Positions 41,001 through 51,978 of a DNA stretch of 64,000 nt are shown here, in pieces. The first letter of the stretch is position 1. Each line of letters starts with the position of its first letter. Below the pieces are notes generated by a model, which worked only from the letters and a program-made list of their open reading frames with translations, made no database searches and was not told the DNA's origin. Origin of the DNA: Chlamydomonas sphaeroides. Taxonomy: Eukaryota; Chlorophyta; Chlorophyceae; Chlamydomonadales; Chlamydomonadaceae. The stretch spans positions 18,478 through 82,477 of the forward strand of contig BDDC01000100.1 in assembly GCA_001662425.1 (NCBI GenBank). The letters are read 5' to 3'. Made by a program: the position numbers and the translations under genes.

Positions 41001-42066
41001 AATTTCACTAGGACGTTATCCAAGGAGAGCTGCCGCCGCTGGGCTCAACTCTCGGTCCAATGCTGAACACGCCGTACGTTGTATCATGGGCGGGGCGGCA
41101 GTACACGCGCGACACCCGACCCCTGCTCCGACCGCGGAGCTATCGCGTCAACTCATGAAACAACGATGGCAATGCCAGCACACCCACATGCACGCAAACA
41201 AACATCCTTTGCCCTGCCTGCTATCGCACAGTAGCACGCGCGCACGCACGCGCATTCGCGCACACAGCTCATACTCACCACACCGCCGTGAGCGAGTCCT
41301 CGCGCCACCCTGCCTTCCATGCCCTGGGGCGTCGGCCTGGCGTACGCCGGCACGCTGCCGGGACCCGTGCCCCCAGGCCCAAGCGCCCGCAATGTGCTAA
41401 TGCACGCCTCCTGCAATTGCACCTCCAGCAGCGCAGCCTCCTACACACCGGTACGTCCGCTAGTGGCCCACTTGAGGCTGCTCGCCAGCGGCTCCCCTTG
41501 CGCGACTTCGTACCGGTATCAAGCGCGTGCGCCCTCGCGCCGCCAGCGCGCCCAGCCAAGCTCCTCCAACCCCTCCTCACTCGCCTCCAAAATAAACAGC
41601 ACCGGTAGCGGCTCCCTCATTCGTTCATACTAGGGGTGCGCGGCCCGGAGCCGCCTGCACGTCTGGCGGCTGCCTGCTTTTCCCGCTCGATAATAGGTCG
41701 CTGCTCGCCATCTGGGCCCAGACCCAGGCCTTGGCGTCCGCATGGCCTAGCCTGGGCGCGGCGGGACGGCCGGCAACCCGACGACGTACACACACACGCG
41801 CGGGTCGTGCACCTCGTGCTTACTATATGTTACCTATTTGTGAACACACACGTCGGGCACATGGGTCGACCGGCCACACATACCCACGCATGCAGCCGCA
41901 CAACCCGCGACCACAGGAGCAGGGCCCCGGCGGGCTGCCGGCGTCCCCAAGTGGCCCAACTCCCGCGCTGGTCCGCTCCGCCACCCGTGCAGGGACGAGC
42001 AGCATGCAGCCCGCGCCGTATCTTGGGTTGCATTGTCGATGCGTCGGCAATGCAATTCGATGGATT
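38043..42066. other. Intergenic between the two cyclin-fold paralogues
   Basis: About 4 kb. The only recognised element is copy B of the 75-bp dispersed repeat (40275-40348). 38400-38650 is AT-richer. A 149-codon frame at 39422-39871 is less biased than most but unrecognised. Other frames are GC-driven. Confidence 0.5.
40275..40348 (+). repeat. Dispersed 75-bp repeat, copy B
   Basis: Counterpart of 18754-18828, sharing both conserved arms. The middle reads GAAATGCCGGGTT instead of AAAACTTACGGGGT. The similarity breaks off sharply at both ends. Confidence 0.85.
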
Positions 42067-43284
42067 TCATCGACTAAGATACGAGGGCTGCGGCATCGCG
42101 ACTTCGCCCCACTCTGGCTCACCGCGCTCGGGGGCCCCGCCGCCGCCGCGCTCCCTTCCCGGTGGCTCCTGGCCTGCCGCCGTACCAGCCGCCGTACCGG
42201 CCTGCAGCCGTACAGGCCCATGCGCCTCCATGCTGCTGCCGCTGTTCGAGGGCACCGCTACGCCCCGGAGCAGGCGGCCGCCGCACCAACGGAGCACGCA
42301 TACCTCCGCCGCCGCCAGGGCCGCCGCCGGCACGCCCGCCGCCGCCGCCAGCAACCACGCTGGTGGCAGCGCTGCCTTGTCCACATGCTGCTCTATCGCC
42401 AGACGGAGGCACGCAGCGGCAAAGCTCCGCCAGGCGCCCGGATCGACGCGTGTGGGCTGCGTCGCCGCGACGTCTGGTGGCGGCGGAGCCGCCGCCGCCG
42501 CGGCCGGAGGCTGAGCTGGTGGCACCGCCGCCGCCGCCACGTCCGACGGCGGCGGTCCCGACGCCTCGGCTGGTGGATAAGCTGGCGGCTGCGGCTCCGC
42601 CGCTGTCGCTGCTGCTGCGGCTAAGCGTTGCTGGCGATAGACTTGGAACAGTGTCGGCGCAGGCGCAGGCGGGCCGTCAGCTGCCCCGACGCCTGCTTCA
42701 ATCCTCATCGATAGAATGGCTCTCGTTAAAGGCTGCACTCGGCGCCAGGTGCTGCGAGCGAGCGATAGCGAGTCGGGGCAATGGACGCCGACGGCAGCGG
42801 CGACATAGGCCATCCAGTCCTCGACGCGCGGCAGGCGAGCGTCGACCGCGGCCGAGGGCTGTGGCGCTTCATTAGTTTTGCAGCTACTGCTGTTGCCGCT
42901 GCTCGTGGTGGCGGATTGTGTCCGGGGTTTCTCGCCAGCTATATGACCGTCGCCGTGCCAGGCATCTGGAAACAAGGTGCTGATCGCCTGTATCTTGCTG
43001 GATGGACAAGATACGGCGCCCGCGTGAACGCTTGGAGGGCTGGTACGGCTCGTGTCCTGCGCGCGAACTGCGGCCGTGTCCAGTGACCGACCCGCCGCAC
43101 GGTCGCGCGTCCGGAGCAGCTCGTCAAAGAAGGCCAGATGGCGCTTCTGAGGTTCGCTGTGAATCCGATTGCTTGACCGCGACTCGGTCGACGTTGCCGG
43201 GAAGACCGCTGCAGGGAAGTTCTCGCCATCCGTGACATCCAGCAGCGGTGGCGACTTTGCTGCGACTCTCAGCTCCGAGGCCAT
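42067..43284 (-). CDS. Divergent cyclin-fold protein, paralogue 2
   Basis: Single-exon frame of 405 residues, paralogous to 36921-38042. Shared blocks are FFDELLRTR (52-60), RVEDWMAYV (153-161), LARSTWRRVQPLTRAILSMR (175-194) and, after an 80-residue Pro/Ala-rich insertion, RVDPGAWRSFAAACLRLA (279-296) through PPAWLLAAAAGVPAAALAAA and EVCVLRWC (327-334). As in its partner, these correspond to cyclin-box helices with a long disordered loop in the middle. The N-terminus MASEL starts 40 residues before the first shared block. The C-terminal 60 residues are Gly/Pro/Glu-rich and not shared. A role as a cyclin-like regulator is inferred from fold resemblance only. Confidence 0.6.
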   Translation of the reverse strand: MASELRVAAKSPPLLDVTDGENFPAAVFPATSTESRSSNRIHSEPQKRHLAFFDELLRTRDRAAGRSLDTAAVRAQDTSRTSPPSVHAGAVSCPSSKIQAISTLFPDAWHGDGHIAGEKPRTQSATTSSGNSSSCKTNEAPQPSAAVDARLPRVEDWMAYVAAAVGVHCPDSLSLARSTWRRVQPLTRAILSMRIEAGVGAADGPPAPAPTLFQVYRQQRLAAAAATAAEPQPPAYPPAEASGPPPSDVAAAAVPPAQPPAAAAAAPPPPDVAATQPTRVDPGAWRSFAAACLRLAIEQHVDKAALPPAWLLAAAAGVPAAALAAAEVCVLRWCGGRLLRGVAVPSNSGSSMEAHGPVRLQAGTAAGTAAGQEPPGRERGGGGAPERGEPEWGEVAMPQPSYLSR

Positions 43285-45140
43285 GGCTTCAATGGTCGTT
43301 ACCTTGGCCTGGTATGCAGCGGCATCAGGCTCCGCAAAGCGCTGTTGACAAGTTACAGGTCATTGCCAGCCAGGGGAGACCGCTCCTGTTGCCAGCCGTG
43401 GCTCCAAACCCTGCGCAGAGAAGCAGAGCCAGCAAGGACTTCATACATGTTGTTTCAATCGTCAGGCAACTTAGCGCTGTCGCTAAGTTTCACTATTCCC
43501 TTGTGCGCCGGAGCCCAAGCAACCGCGCGCAGCGCGCTATCGCAACGCTCAAACTTGCCAGTTTGACGACATGTGTGACGAGGGCTGCCAAGTGAAAGCA
43601 GCTCACCCGTTGAAATCTTGCCTACATTAATATGAAAATTGTTGCCAGATTGCTGCGCTAAAATATGCTGACTACATCTATTTTATCTGGCATCATTACA
43701 CATGTTTGTGCCTCGCGTCGAGGCTAGGTGCGTTTAACAACGTAAACCGGGCAGTTGGTTCTGCAAAACGCGTACGACGCAACGCGACGCATGCCATTTT
43801 CCTCCGTGACAATGATTGAACAAGCCCAGACTCACAATGAACAAAATGTTAATTAAACGGTTGCAACTCGCCACAACCCTACGCCGGCGCTAGCCATGCG
43901 ACCATGTCCCGGGACAGGGCCATATCGGCGCAGGAGGCCATCTGCCCCAGGAGGCCTCAATCGGCTTTCTGGCCTCGCCTCTGGACCTGCCTCCACGACG
44001 GGTCCTCTTCACCACCACTGCGTCACCTGCTCTGTGCCAGATGCGCCACTCCAGTCAGCAGTGGCTGTTCGTGCCTCGTGGAATCCTGGTGCATGCCACT
44101 GCCCCCCGCGCTGACCGCATTGGCACTGCGCCGAGCTGCTCAGCTGCATCGCGGTCACACAGGTACGCGCCCTGCTAGACCGGCGTTGCCGTTGCTTGCA
44201 GTCGCATCGATACTCCTTACAAGCCATATGTTTAACGTCCAGCTGGTGTGCGAGCTGGGTGCCTGGGTCCTTGCCTGGGTCCTTGTCCTCACCCAACCGC
44301 CCCGGCAGACCCTGGAATGCCGGCCTCGCCGCCACCTTCCCGCACCCGCGCAAGTCCCGCGGCCGACGACCGCCATCGCCACCTCGCTGCGCGAGAGCGC
44401 GGCGGCCCCGGCCTCTTACACGCAGCCTGGCTGCGCGCTGCGGCCACGCGCGCCCGCCTGGCTGGTGTTACAGTAGAAGGCCCGCCTGCTGCCGCCATGA
44501 GCCGCGGCCCTCACCCACCCAACAACGACGCTCAATGCCGGGCCGGGCCTCAACCGCCGCCGCCCCAGCACAGCCACGCACCTGGACGCCAGCGCCAGCC
44601 GCCCCTGGGCCGGACCGCCGGTGTCCAAAGAAACGCAGTTCGCAGCACGGCATCAACGGGCCAGCCGCTGCGCGGCCCCTCCGCATCAGTCCCGCCTGAG
44701 GCTCGATGCGGGCTGTGGCCGCCCGGGCCTTGGCCGCCTCCGCGCCCGCGCCAGCAGGTCGCCGCCAATCGCCGCCCATACGCGCTACCCCCCTGGCTGC
44801 TCGCGCCCGGTCCTCACCCTTCCTTGGACCGTCGCATCGCAACCAGGCTGTACCCCTCGCCCGAGAGCCTGCGCGCACTCACGCCTACCCGGCCGCCCGC
44901 GGCCCGGCCGCCGGCTGCCTGGCTGCCCGTAGCCCGGCCTGCCTGCCCCTGCGTTGCCGCAAAGCTGCTCAGCGTCCGCCTCCGCCTGCTCCCAGCCGCC
45001 GCCCAACGTCACGGCTCTTCCAGTTAGGTACGCTGCTTGCAGTGCTGCCGCCGCCATGCGCCAGCAACACCGCCGCCCGCCTCGAACGCGCACCCACCTC
45101 TGCTCTCTTGCGGACGGTCCGTCCGGGTACAGCACGGTCA
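43285..45140. other. Intergenic; AT-rich block then GC-rich DNA
   Basis: 43600-43870 is markedly AT-rich for this window (TAATATGAAAATTG, AAATATGC, TTAATTAAAC), is gene-free and lies upstream of paralogue 2. From about 43900 to 45030 a 260-codon Pro/Ala/Arg frame is open on the plus strand but has no domain. The 3' untranslated region of the SPF30 gene should extend into 45140 and below on the minus strand. Confidence 0.5.
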
Positions 45141-48100
45141 CTAGTCGTCGTCTGCCTCGTCGAACTCGTGCCGCTTCTTTTGGCTGTAGTTGGTCATGCC
45201 CTTGCCGCTGTTCACAACGCCCACCTGCGCGGGATGTGCAAGCCGGGTTTAAGCACTTTGGCAAATGCATAGGCGGTGGTTCCCTTGGCATCGAGGCACA
45301 GAGGACACGAATGTCGAATCAACATCTGAATTTGAGACGTTATGCAGATCATGGTACCGGTACGTTCAGCCCCAGGCCCCCACCTTGGCGTTGATGCCCT
45401 CGGGCACCGAGAAGATGGACTCCTTCTTGATGGAGCCTAGCGGCGGGAGGGCAGGCCAGGGCAGAGGAGGGGAAGGGGGCGGTCATATTCTCGCATGTGC
45501 GTTAGGGAGGTCTGCGTGCCTTCAGCATTATTGCCCTCGGCCCCCGAGCCGTGACAACGTCGGCCTTCTTCTCGCTGCCCCCCATTGCCATGTACCGGCA
45601 AGGCCGCATGACGCAGTATGGTTTCAACGGTGTGCTGCATGCATATCAAGATATAATTGCACTGCTTGTTACTGCATGCGCGCAGCGCATACCCGTGAGA
45701 AAGCCGGTCTTCTTCTTGCTGCCCTTGCCCTTGAGGAAGTGCTGCCAGCTGTCCTGCTTCTGCTTCTGGGCCAGGTCCATGTTCTGCGGGAGGACAGGGT
45801 GTGGGCTGTTGATACGACAACAACGCGATGCCAGGATGAGGTAACACGCGGTGCCAGGACCTGATTGGACCTTGGTATGTGCGGATGTGTGGCGGTCCCG
45901 TGGCATGCCATGTAATCACACGAACGCATATGCCGGTGTAGCAACCCAGTAAGGCACCTGGAACCGGATCTTGCTCTTGAAGCTCTTGATGAGCTTCTTC
46001 TTGCGCGCCTTGGTCTTCTCATCGTCGCCCTCCTTGATGGCCAGCCACTGCAAACAGGCCCAGACACACAGCGCGAGGCTGGTCAACATGTGCACGTCTA
46101 GAGGTAAGACCCTACATACCGGTATCTGTACATGTATGCATGCCGTATGAGGTTGCGTCGACTGACACGTTAAGCACATTACAGGTGCGTAAGTATCCTA
46201 CGACGCGACGCGTGCAGTGCACCTTGGGAATCTCGGTCACCACGGGCTCCTCCTCGACGCGCTTGCGCTTGGGCGCGGCCACGCCCTTGTAGCCCTCCTC
46301 CGCGGTGGGCCGCGGCCGAATGCCCGTGAGCCCCACCTGAGACAGGCGGGAGGAGGCGGGCGGGCGAGGAGCGCGCCCGCGTCGCACGTGTGACAAGGTG
46401 ACGCACACGTGATGGACACGTTCTTGATTGTGCAGCGCACGACGCCCCTGTGCCATGCGACGGTCGAGGCCGCAGCGGTCGGGCTCCGCGCCTCCAGACC
46501 GGTTCGCCGCAGGCGTGCTGTGCAAGCCCACCTAGCTCTTGCCGCAGCCTGTTAATACACCTACCCACCGCACACCACAACACACATACACATCCCTTCT
46601 TGCCTCTCACGCACGATCGACGCGTCACCACGCCCTAAAAACGTGTGGCGTGTTAAATCTTACTCTCCTTCAACATGGATGTACACGTACACATGCGCAC
46701 ACCTCCTCTTTGTTGCCGTAGCCCTCGAACACCACTATGAAGTTGCCCGCCTCCGAGATGGCCTCCACGTTGGCGTCATAGTACTCGCCGTCCGCTGAGT
46801 AGACGGCCTGGCGAGGGGGAGTGGGCGAGGGAAGAGGGAAGAGGGAAGAGGGAAGAGGCAAGGCGGGCACACACGCATCAGCGCACCTCTCCGCGGGGCG
46901 TCACAGCAGGCCCACGCACGAGCCGACGCCCACTTCGGCCCTTTTCGGCTACCCTCCACACCTGTAACAAGCTCTTGTGCACGTCCGAGCCGTTCCCAGC
47001 GGCCCCATCCATCCTTGGCGCCAGCCCCTGCCCGCTGCCCCGCGTGATCGGACCCCGACATCATTCGGTCCCGACTCATGCGGCCGCCCCAACCCCGCCC
47101 CCACGCCCGCCCAGGCTCACAGCCCACTGCGACGTTGCCGCACGGCCCCTGGCGCCCAGATCCTGCAGCGCCCCCGTGCGCCCTACACGTAAAGCTGGAT
47201 CGCCCCACCGGCCCACCTGGCACTGCGCGCCAATGGCCCACTGCGCGGGCGCCTGGCCCGTGAGCGCGGCGCGGACCTGCGGCAGGGGAGGGCGGAGGGG
47301 TGTGCGGCGTTGGGATGGTGAGCGCGCGCTGGCAGCGGACCTGCGGCAGGGGAGGGCGTGGTACGAGAGACGCGGCGGAGGGGTTGGCGTGAGGGGGCGG
47401 CACGGCAGCCAAGGCAGCCAGAGGGCAACTGCTGCTGGGCCTAGTATGTGAGGGCTGCACGGACCCGTGGGCAGGTGAGGGGCGAGTACCATGGGAGCAA
47501 CGAGCTGGTAAACAATCTACGAGCGTAAGCCCGGGCGCAAAGCGGTAGTCCTCCCGCCCGAGAGGGGAGGCGCACGCGCTGGGGCCGGGCCCCGCGGGAT
47601 AAAGTGGAGAACGGTGTGGGACCGGGGAGAGGTCAGCGTGTCAGCGTGATGAGGCTATCGTCGATTTGAGGCCCCGACTGGCCTCTCCTCAGGCTCCGCG
47701 TCGCTCCCGACCCGGAACGCGGCCGGGCCGCCAGGGCGCAGGGACAGATCCAGAAGGCGTCACGCGGGGGAGCACCACACACAGCGCGTGGCCAGGGACC
47801 AGGGATTTTGGGGTCGGGGCCGGAGGCCAGAGGCCGCGGGCCAGGGGCAGGTGTGCCAGCCTCGCAACTGCTCCACAAACCCAAGTGGCTGCATGGCGCG
47901 GCGTGGGGGGCGCGGCAGGGCCAAGTGCTGCGGCCCTGGGGCAGGGTCGTCGCGGCTGCCCTGACCATGGCATGGAAGCAGGGCGCAGGCGTGGGCAGCT
48001 CGTACACCCGAGCACCGCACCGCACCGCGCGGGCCAGCGCGGGCCCGGCTGGTCGGCGCGGAGGCTGCTAGGCGCTCGCACCCGTGCCCAACCGCCCCGG

Positions 48101-49680
48101 GGCCCCTGGGGGGCGCTGCTCACGCCCGGCCACGGGCAGGGGCCCGGCCCGCAGGGGCGCGGCCCTGCCGCCGCCTGCTGGGGCCGCCCTGCTGAGCCAG
48201 GGCGCGAGGCAGCTGCCGTGCGCCTCGCCAGGCCAGGCCAGCCCAGCCACGGCCTCAGCCCATGGCCGGTGGCGTTTAGCCGCGGGCTGGGGCCCTGCCC
48301 CGCCCTGCCTGCCCTACGCCGGTAGGCTCCGCCAGTCCGCTGCGCCGTAGGAGGCGCGGGGCTGTGGGCTCACGGTGGAGCTCACGGTGCAGCGCTCACG
48401 GTGCCGGCGCCTGCCGGGCCATGGGCCGGTGAGCCAGCGCCTGCTGGGCCGTGGGCTGCTGCTGCCCGCTGGAGGCCCTGCCGTGGCATTCAGTGCAGCC
48501 CAGGGAGGCCCCCTGCCCCGGTGCAGGCCGTGACAACCACGCAAGACGCGGCACGCGGCCGCGTCTTGCCGCCGCCCTCACAGGCGTGCGCGGCGCAAGC
48601 TGCGCCACCCGCGCTCTGACACAACACGTGCATACCAGCACAAAGGCGAGCAACTGGTGTTGAACTAGCCCCACCTGCGCCTTGCGGATTTGGTCCGCCA
48701 CCGAGGCCGGCAGAATGCCCGACAGGCTCAGCTGCGGCGCCGTGGTTATGCTGGCCACGGGGCCGGCGGCGGCCGCCGCTGCTGCGGCGGCTGCGGGGTC
48801 CGCGGCGGCTGCGGGTGGGGTCGAGGAGGCGCAGTTTCGGGGCGGGCTTTCAGCGGTCGGGCGGCTGTGCGAGGCAGCATCGGGGCCAGGTCAGGGAATG
48901 GGCCGCCAGATACCGCTGTGCGGCTATGCATGCGGGGTTCGGCCCGGCTTGAGCTGGTTGCACCGGCCGCCGCTACAGGGCCGGCCTGGCACCCGAGCCC
49001 TGCGTTGTGTGGCAAGCGTGGCTGCATGTGATGACCCCCGAGTCAGCCCTGCTGTCTTTACACGCCAGTCGAGGCAGGGCCGCGCTTGGCCAGCAGACGC
49101 AGGCTCCGCAGGCGCTCGCGTGGTTCGCAGCATGCACCGCTCGCGTGGTTCGCAGCATGCACCGCGGCGACGTGCGCAACGGCACCGCTACCGCCATCTG
49201 CCGGAAGAATGCAGCGGTGAGCAGCGCTCCAGACCCCACAACCCGCACGGACAGGAGCCGTGTCCGGCGGGGGTCGCGGTCATGGGCAGGCGGCGTCGCC
49301 GTCGGCAGCGTGGGCAACAACAGAGTTCTTGCCTGCCGCGCCCGCCGCTATCCGCTGCTGCTCTAGCGCATCCTTCAGCAGCTCCTCGGTGAGCGCGATG
49401 ACCTGGGTGGCCAGGAGATGAGAGCGTGCTGGATGCCATGGAATGCCAGGGGGGTCAGGCTCGGTTGTGACTGCGGACGCTGTGGCGCTCCCCGCGGAGT
49501 GCCCCCGCAAGCACAGCAGCTATCACCTACCTCTGCCAAGCTCTGGTACATGTCCTGCAGGTCCTGGCCAGGCATGTCCTCAGAGTCGCCCAGAATGAGC
49601 AGCTGCTCTACTTGCGACAGCTGCTCGCGGTACTGCCGCAAATTTTCTTCCAGCTCCGCAGGGGTCTGCAAGCCGCTCAT
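45141..49680 (-). CDS. SPF30: Splicing factor SPF30 (SMNDC1), Tudor protein
   Basis: Ten exons on the minus strand: 49680-49531, 49402-49333, 48808-48675, 47276-47217, 46807-46703, 46336-46223, 46047-45958, 45783-45693, 45436-45384 and 45224-45141, giving about 316 residues. The N-terminal helix (LEENLRQYREQLSQVEQLL) is as in SMNDC1. The Tudor domain spans exons 4 and 5 (QWAIGAQCQAVYSADGEYYDANVE ... VVFEGYGNKEE). A basic region (KTKARKKKLIKSFKSK) and QDSWQHFLKGK precede the conserved end SIFSVPEGINAKVGVVNSGKGMT. The Tudor domain binds dimethyl-arginine of Sm proteins, and the factor helps tri-snRNP join the spliceosome. The exon 2 to 3 junction is the least certain: the only workable donor is a GC donor (CAG|GCAAG), and the Ala-rich start of exon 3 is tentative. 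Confidence 0.9.
46829..46858 (-). repeat. Heptamer repeat forming a polypyrimidine tract
   Basis: GGGAAGA repeats about four times on the plus strand. Read in the direction of SPF30 transcription it is (TCTTCCC)n just upstream of the exon 5 acceptor at 46808-46810. Confidence 0.85.
47271..47358 (-). repeat. Duplicated 3' splice site segment in SPF30
   Basis: A 24-bp segment (GCGGACCTGCGGCAGGGGAG followed by GGCG) occurs at 47271-47294 and again at 47335-47358. It includes the exon 4 acceptor, so an identical second acceptor lies 64 bp upstream in transcription order. Using it would add 64 nt and shift the frame. Confidence 0.85.
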
Positions 49681-50794
49681 GGTGCCTACTCGTCGGCGCC
49701 GGAGCGCCTAGGATGCCGACAAGCAAGTGTGAAGGGCTCAGTCCCTGGTAGCACAAGGTCAACAAGCGTAACGCACAAGCGCTGTGATCAGCGAAGGAGG
49801 CCGGCGCGATGCTGAGGAAGTGGACCGACGTGCGAAGAGCGTGTTCAGCGTGCTGCTGTATGCGTGGGGTGAAACTTTGTTCCAGGCCTGTTTATGCCGG
49901 CATTCGAGCGCAAAGCTTGACGTCGAGGGTTGCCTGCTTTCCTCCCTTTGCACACCCCGCGCTTCCCCGCACCCCCCCCCCCCCCCCACACCCCCNNNNN
50001 NNNNNNNNNNNNNNNNNNNNNNNNNNNNNNNNNNNNNNNNNNNNNNNNNNNNNNNNNNNNNNNNNNNNNNNNNNNNNNNNNNNNNNNNNNNNNNNNNNNN
50101 NNNNNNNNNNNNNNNNNNNNNNNNNNNNNNNNNNNNNNNNNNNNNNNNNNNNNNNNNNNNNNNNNNNNNNNNNNNNNNNNNNNNNNNNNNNNNNNNNNNN
50201 NNNNNNNNNNNNNNNNNNNNNNNNNNNNNNNNNNNNNNNNNNNNNNNNNNNNNNNNNNNNNNNNNNNNNNNNNNNNNNNNNNNNNNNNNNNNNNNNNNNN
50301 NNNNNNNNNNNNNNNNNNNNNNNNNNNNNNNNNNNNNNNNNNNNNNNNNGAGCCGGCCCCATGCTACATCATCCACCTTCCCTACAGCGCCGCTTAACCA
50401 ACCCGCGAGCGTCACGCACCCCTGCGTCGCCCGGCGTCGCCGTGAGTCGCCCTGCGTTGTCACGGTCACCCCCTCAGAGTCGCATGGGCGTCGCCCCTGC
50501 CAGCCCCTGCTTAGCCCCAGCTCCTCGCCTCAAGCCCAGTGCTGTTTCCCCGCTCCCACCTGTAGCGACCACGTACCGCGTGGTCGAGTCATGGTCGATC
50601 GTTCCCCACGCTTAGGGGCCAGCACGGGCGAAGCTCATGCACACACGGTCTTGGTACGACAAGGGGGACGCAGCGTACGGGCGCACGCTGTCGACGTCCA
50701 GAACTGAGTAGTTGCTTGAACGTCACGCGACCTGCCACGCTGCAAGCCGTTGAGCAAGTGCGTCCATCGCCCGCATTCCGCGGGGCCAGCAAAG
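49681..50794. promoter_or_regulatory. Divergent promoter interval with gap
   Basis: Intergenic DNA between the divergent SPF30 and DAD1 start codons. It contains a poly-C run (around 49974-49995) directly before a 354-bp gap. Promoter elements cannot be judged. Confidence 0.45.
49996..50349. other. Assembly gap (354 N)
   Basis: Undetermined bases following a C homopolymer, which probably caused the assembly break. Confidence 0.97.
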
Positions 50795-51978
50795 ATGCTC
50801 GGCGAGATAGTTAAGGCGTTTTCGGATGAGTACAAGAAGAGCCCCGTGCGGGTCAAGGTGGGCTATCGCAACACAAGCGGCGACATAAGGGCAGATCACT
50901 GCGGAACAGCCTCGGCGAACTAAGACTTGGCTTTGTGCTCGGTACGCCAGGTGATCGATGCGTTCCTTGTCTACGCTCTCGCGACTGCGGCAGTGCAGGT
51001 AAGCTCATGCCGCTTCGCCTAGGTGTCCGCGCGCAGGTGCTAAGCACAGCCCGCTCCTTGCCTCCTCGCAGTTCGCATACATGATGCTGGTTGGTACTTT
51101 CCCATTCAACGCGTTCCTGGCGGGCTTTCTGTCGTGCGTGGGCTTCTTCGCTCTGACAGGTGCGGCACCCCTTCCGCCCCTGCCGCGCTTGCTAGCTGGC
51201 GACGAAGGGCCACTATCGTAATGCGCAGTGATGGAGCCCTGGTGATGAGGGGGCTAGGGGTGGATGCTGCCGAGGGAGGAGAGGACGTGGCTGGAAAGGG
51301 GCATGGGGAACGGCCCGGGGCTCGGGGTCGGCGTTGCCTGTGGCCAACACGGCGCGGGCTTCCGATGTCCATAGCCCATACCCTGACCTTCCGGTGTACG
51401 CGCCTCTTGGTGAGATTGGACGCCGCGCCATACGCTGCCATGGCCCCGGGCGCTTTGTGCGGATCTCTCGCGCCCAGTGGGGCGGCGTGTTGGGAGCCGA
51501 CAGCGGTGTGCCGGGGCCTTCACACACGGGGCTACCCCGCGCACGCGCCCACCCCATACACAGAGCCATGCCGTCTTGCCCGATGCCGCCCTGCGCCGCC
51601 CTGCGCCGCCCTGCGCCATCCTGCCCTGTGGTGTAACCTGCGCGGCGTAGCTTGAAAACACACGTGCACTCCCCCTTGAGCCCTTTTCCCCGCTCCTCCG
51701 CTCCTGGAGGTGCCGCGCATGCATGGAGTGGCCGCGCGCGAAGGTCGAACCTGCCACTTTCTTGCATGTGAACGCGCGCCGTGTGGCAATCAGTGTCCCC
51801 TTCCTTACATCCTCCTTCCGCTCCCCCTCCCCTTCCCCTCCTTCCCGCAGTGTGCCTGCGTATGCAAGTGGACCCCGCCAACAAGGACTTTGTGGGGATA
51901 TCGCCGGAGCGCGCCTTTGCCGACTACTGCCTCGCCAACCTGGTGCTGCACCTGGTGGTCTTCAACTACCTGGGCTAA
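50795..51978 (+). CDS. DAD1: DAD1, oligosaccharyltransferase subunit
   Basis: Four exons (50795-50857, 50951-50998, 51072-51159, 51851-51978) give a 108-residue protein, close to the 110-115 usual for DAD1/Ost2. It is a small ER membrane subunit of the oligosaccharyltransferase that N-glycosylates nascent proteins. The N-terminal EIVKAFSDEYKKSP is family-like. Three hydrophobic segments follow: VIDAFLVYALATAAVQFAYM, then FPFNAFLAGFLSCVGFFALTVCLR, and a C-terminal segment ending in the invariant YCLANLVLHLVVFNYLG. The signature VDPANKDFVGISPERAFADY is intact. The third intron is 691 bp. The start Met is the first in frame and matches the family start. It is transcribed divergently from SPF30 and convergently with MBF1. 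Confidence 0.97.

Noticed and set aside
44248..45027. 260-codon Pro/Ala/Arg frame
   Set aside because: Composition explained by GC-rich DNA; no domain and no splice or start context.
49784..50707. Frames running through the second large gap
   Set aside because: Same reason; flanking sequence is poly-C and low-complexity.
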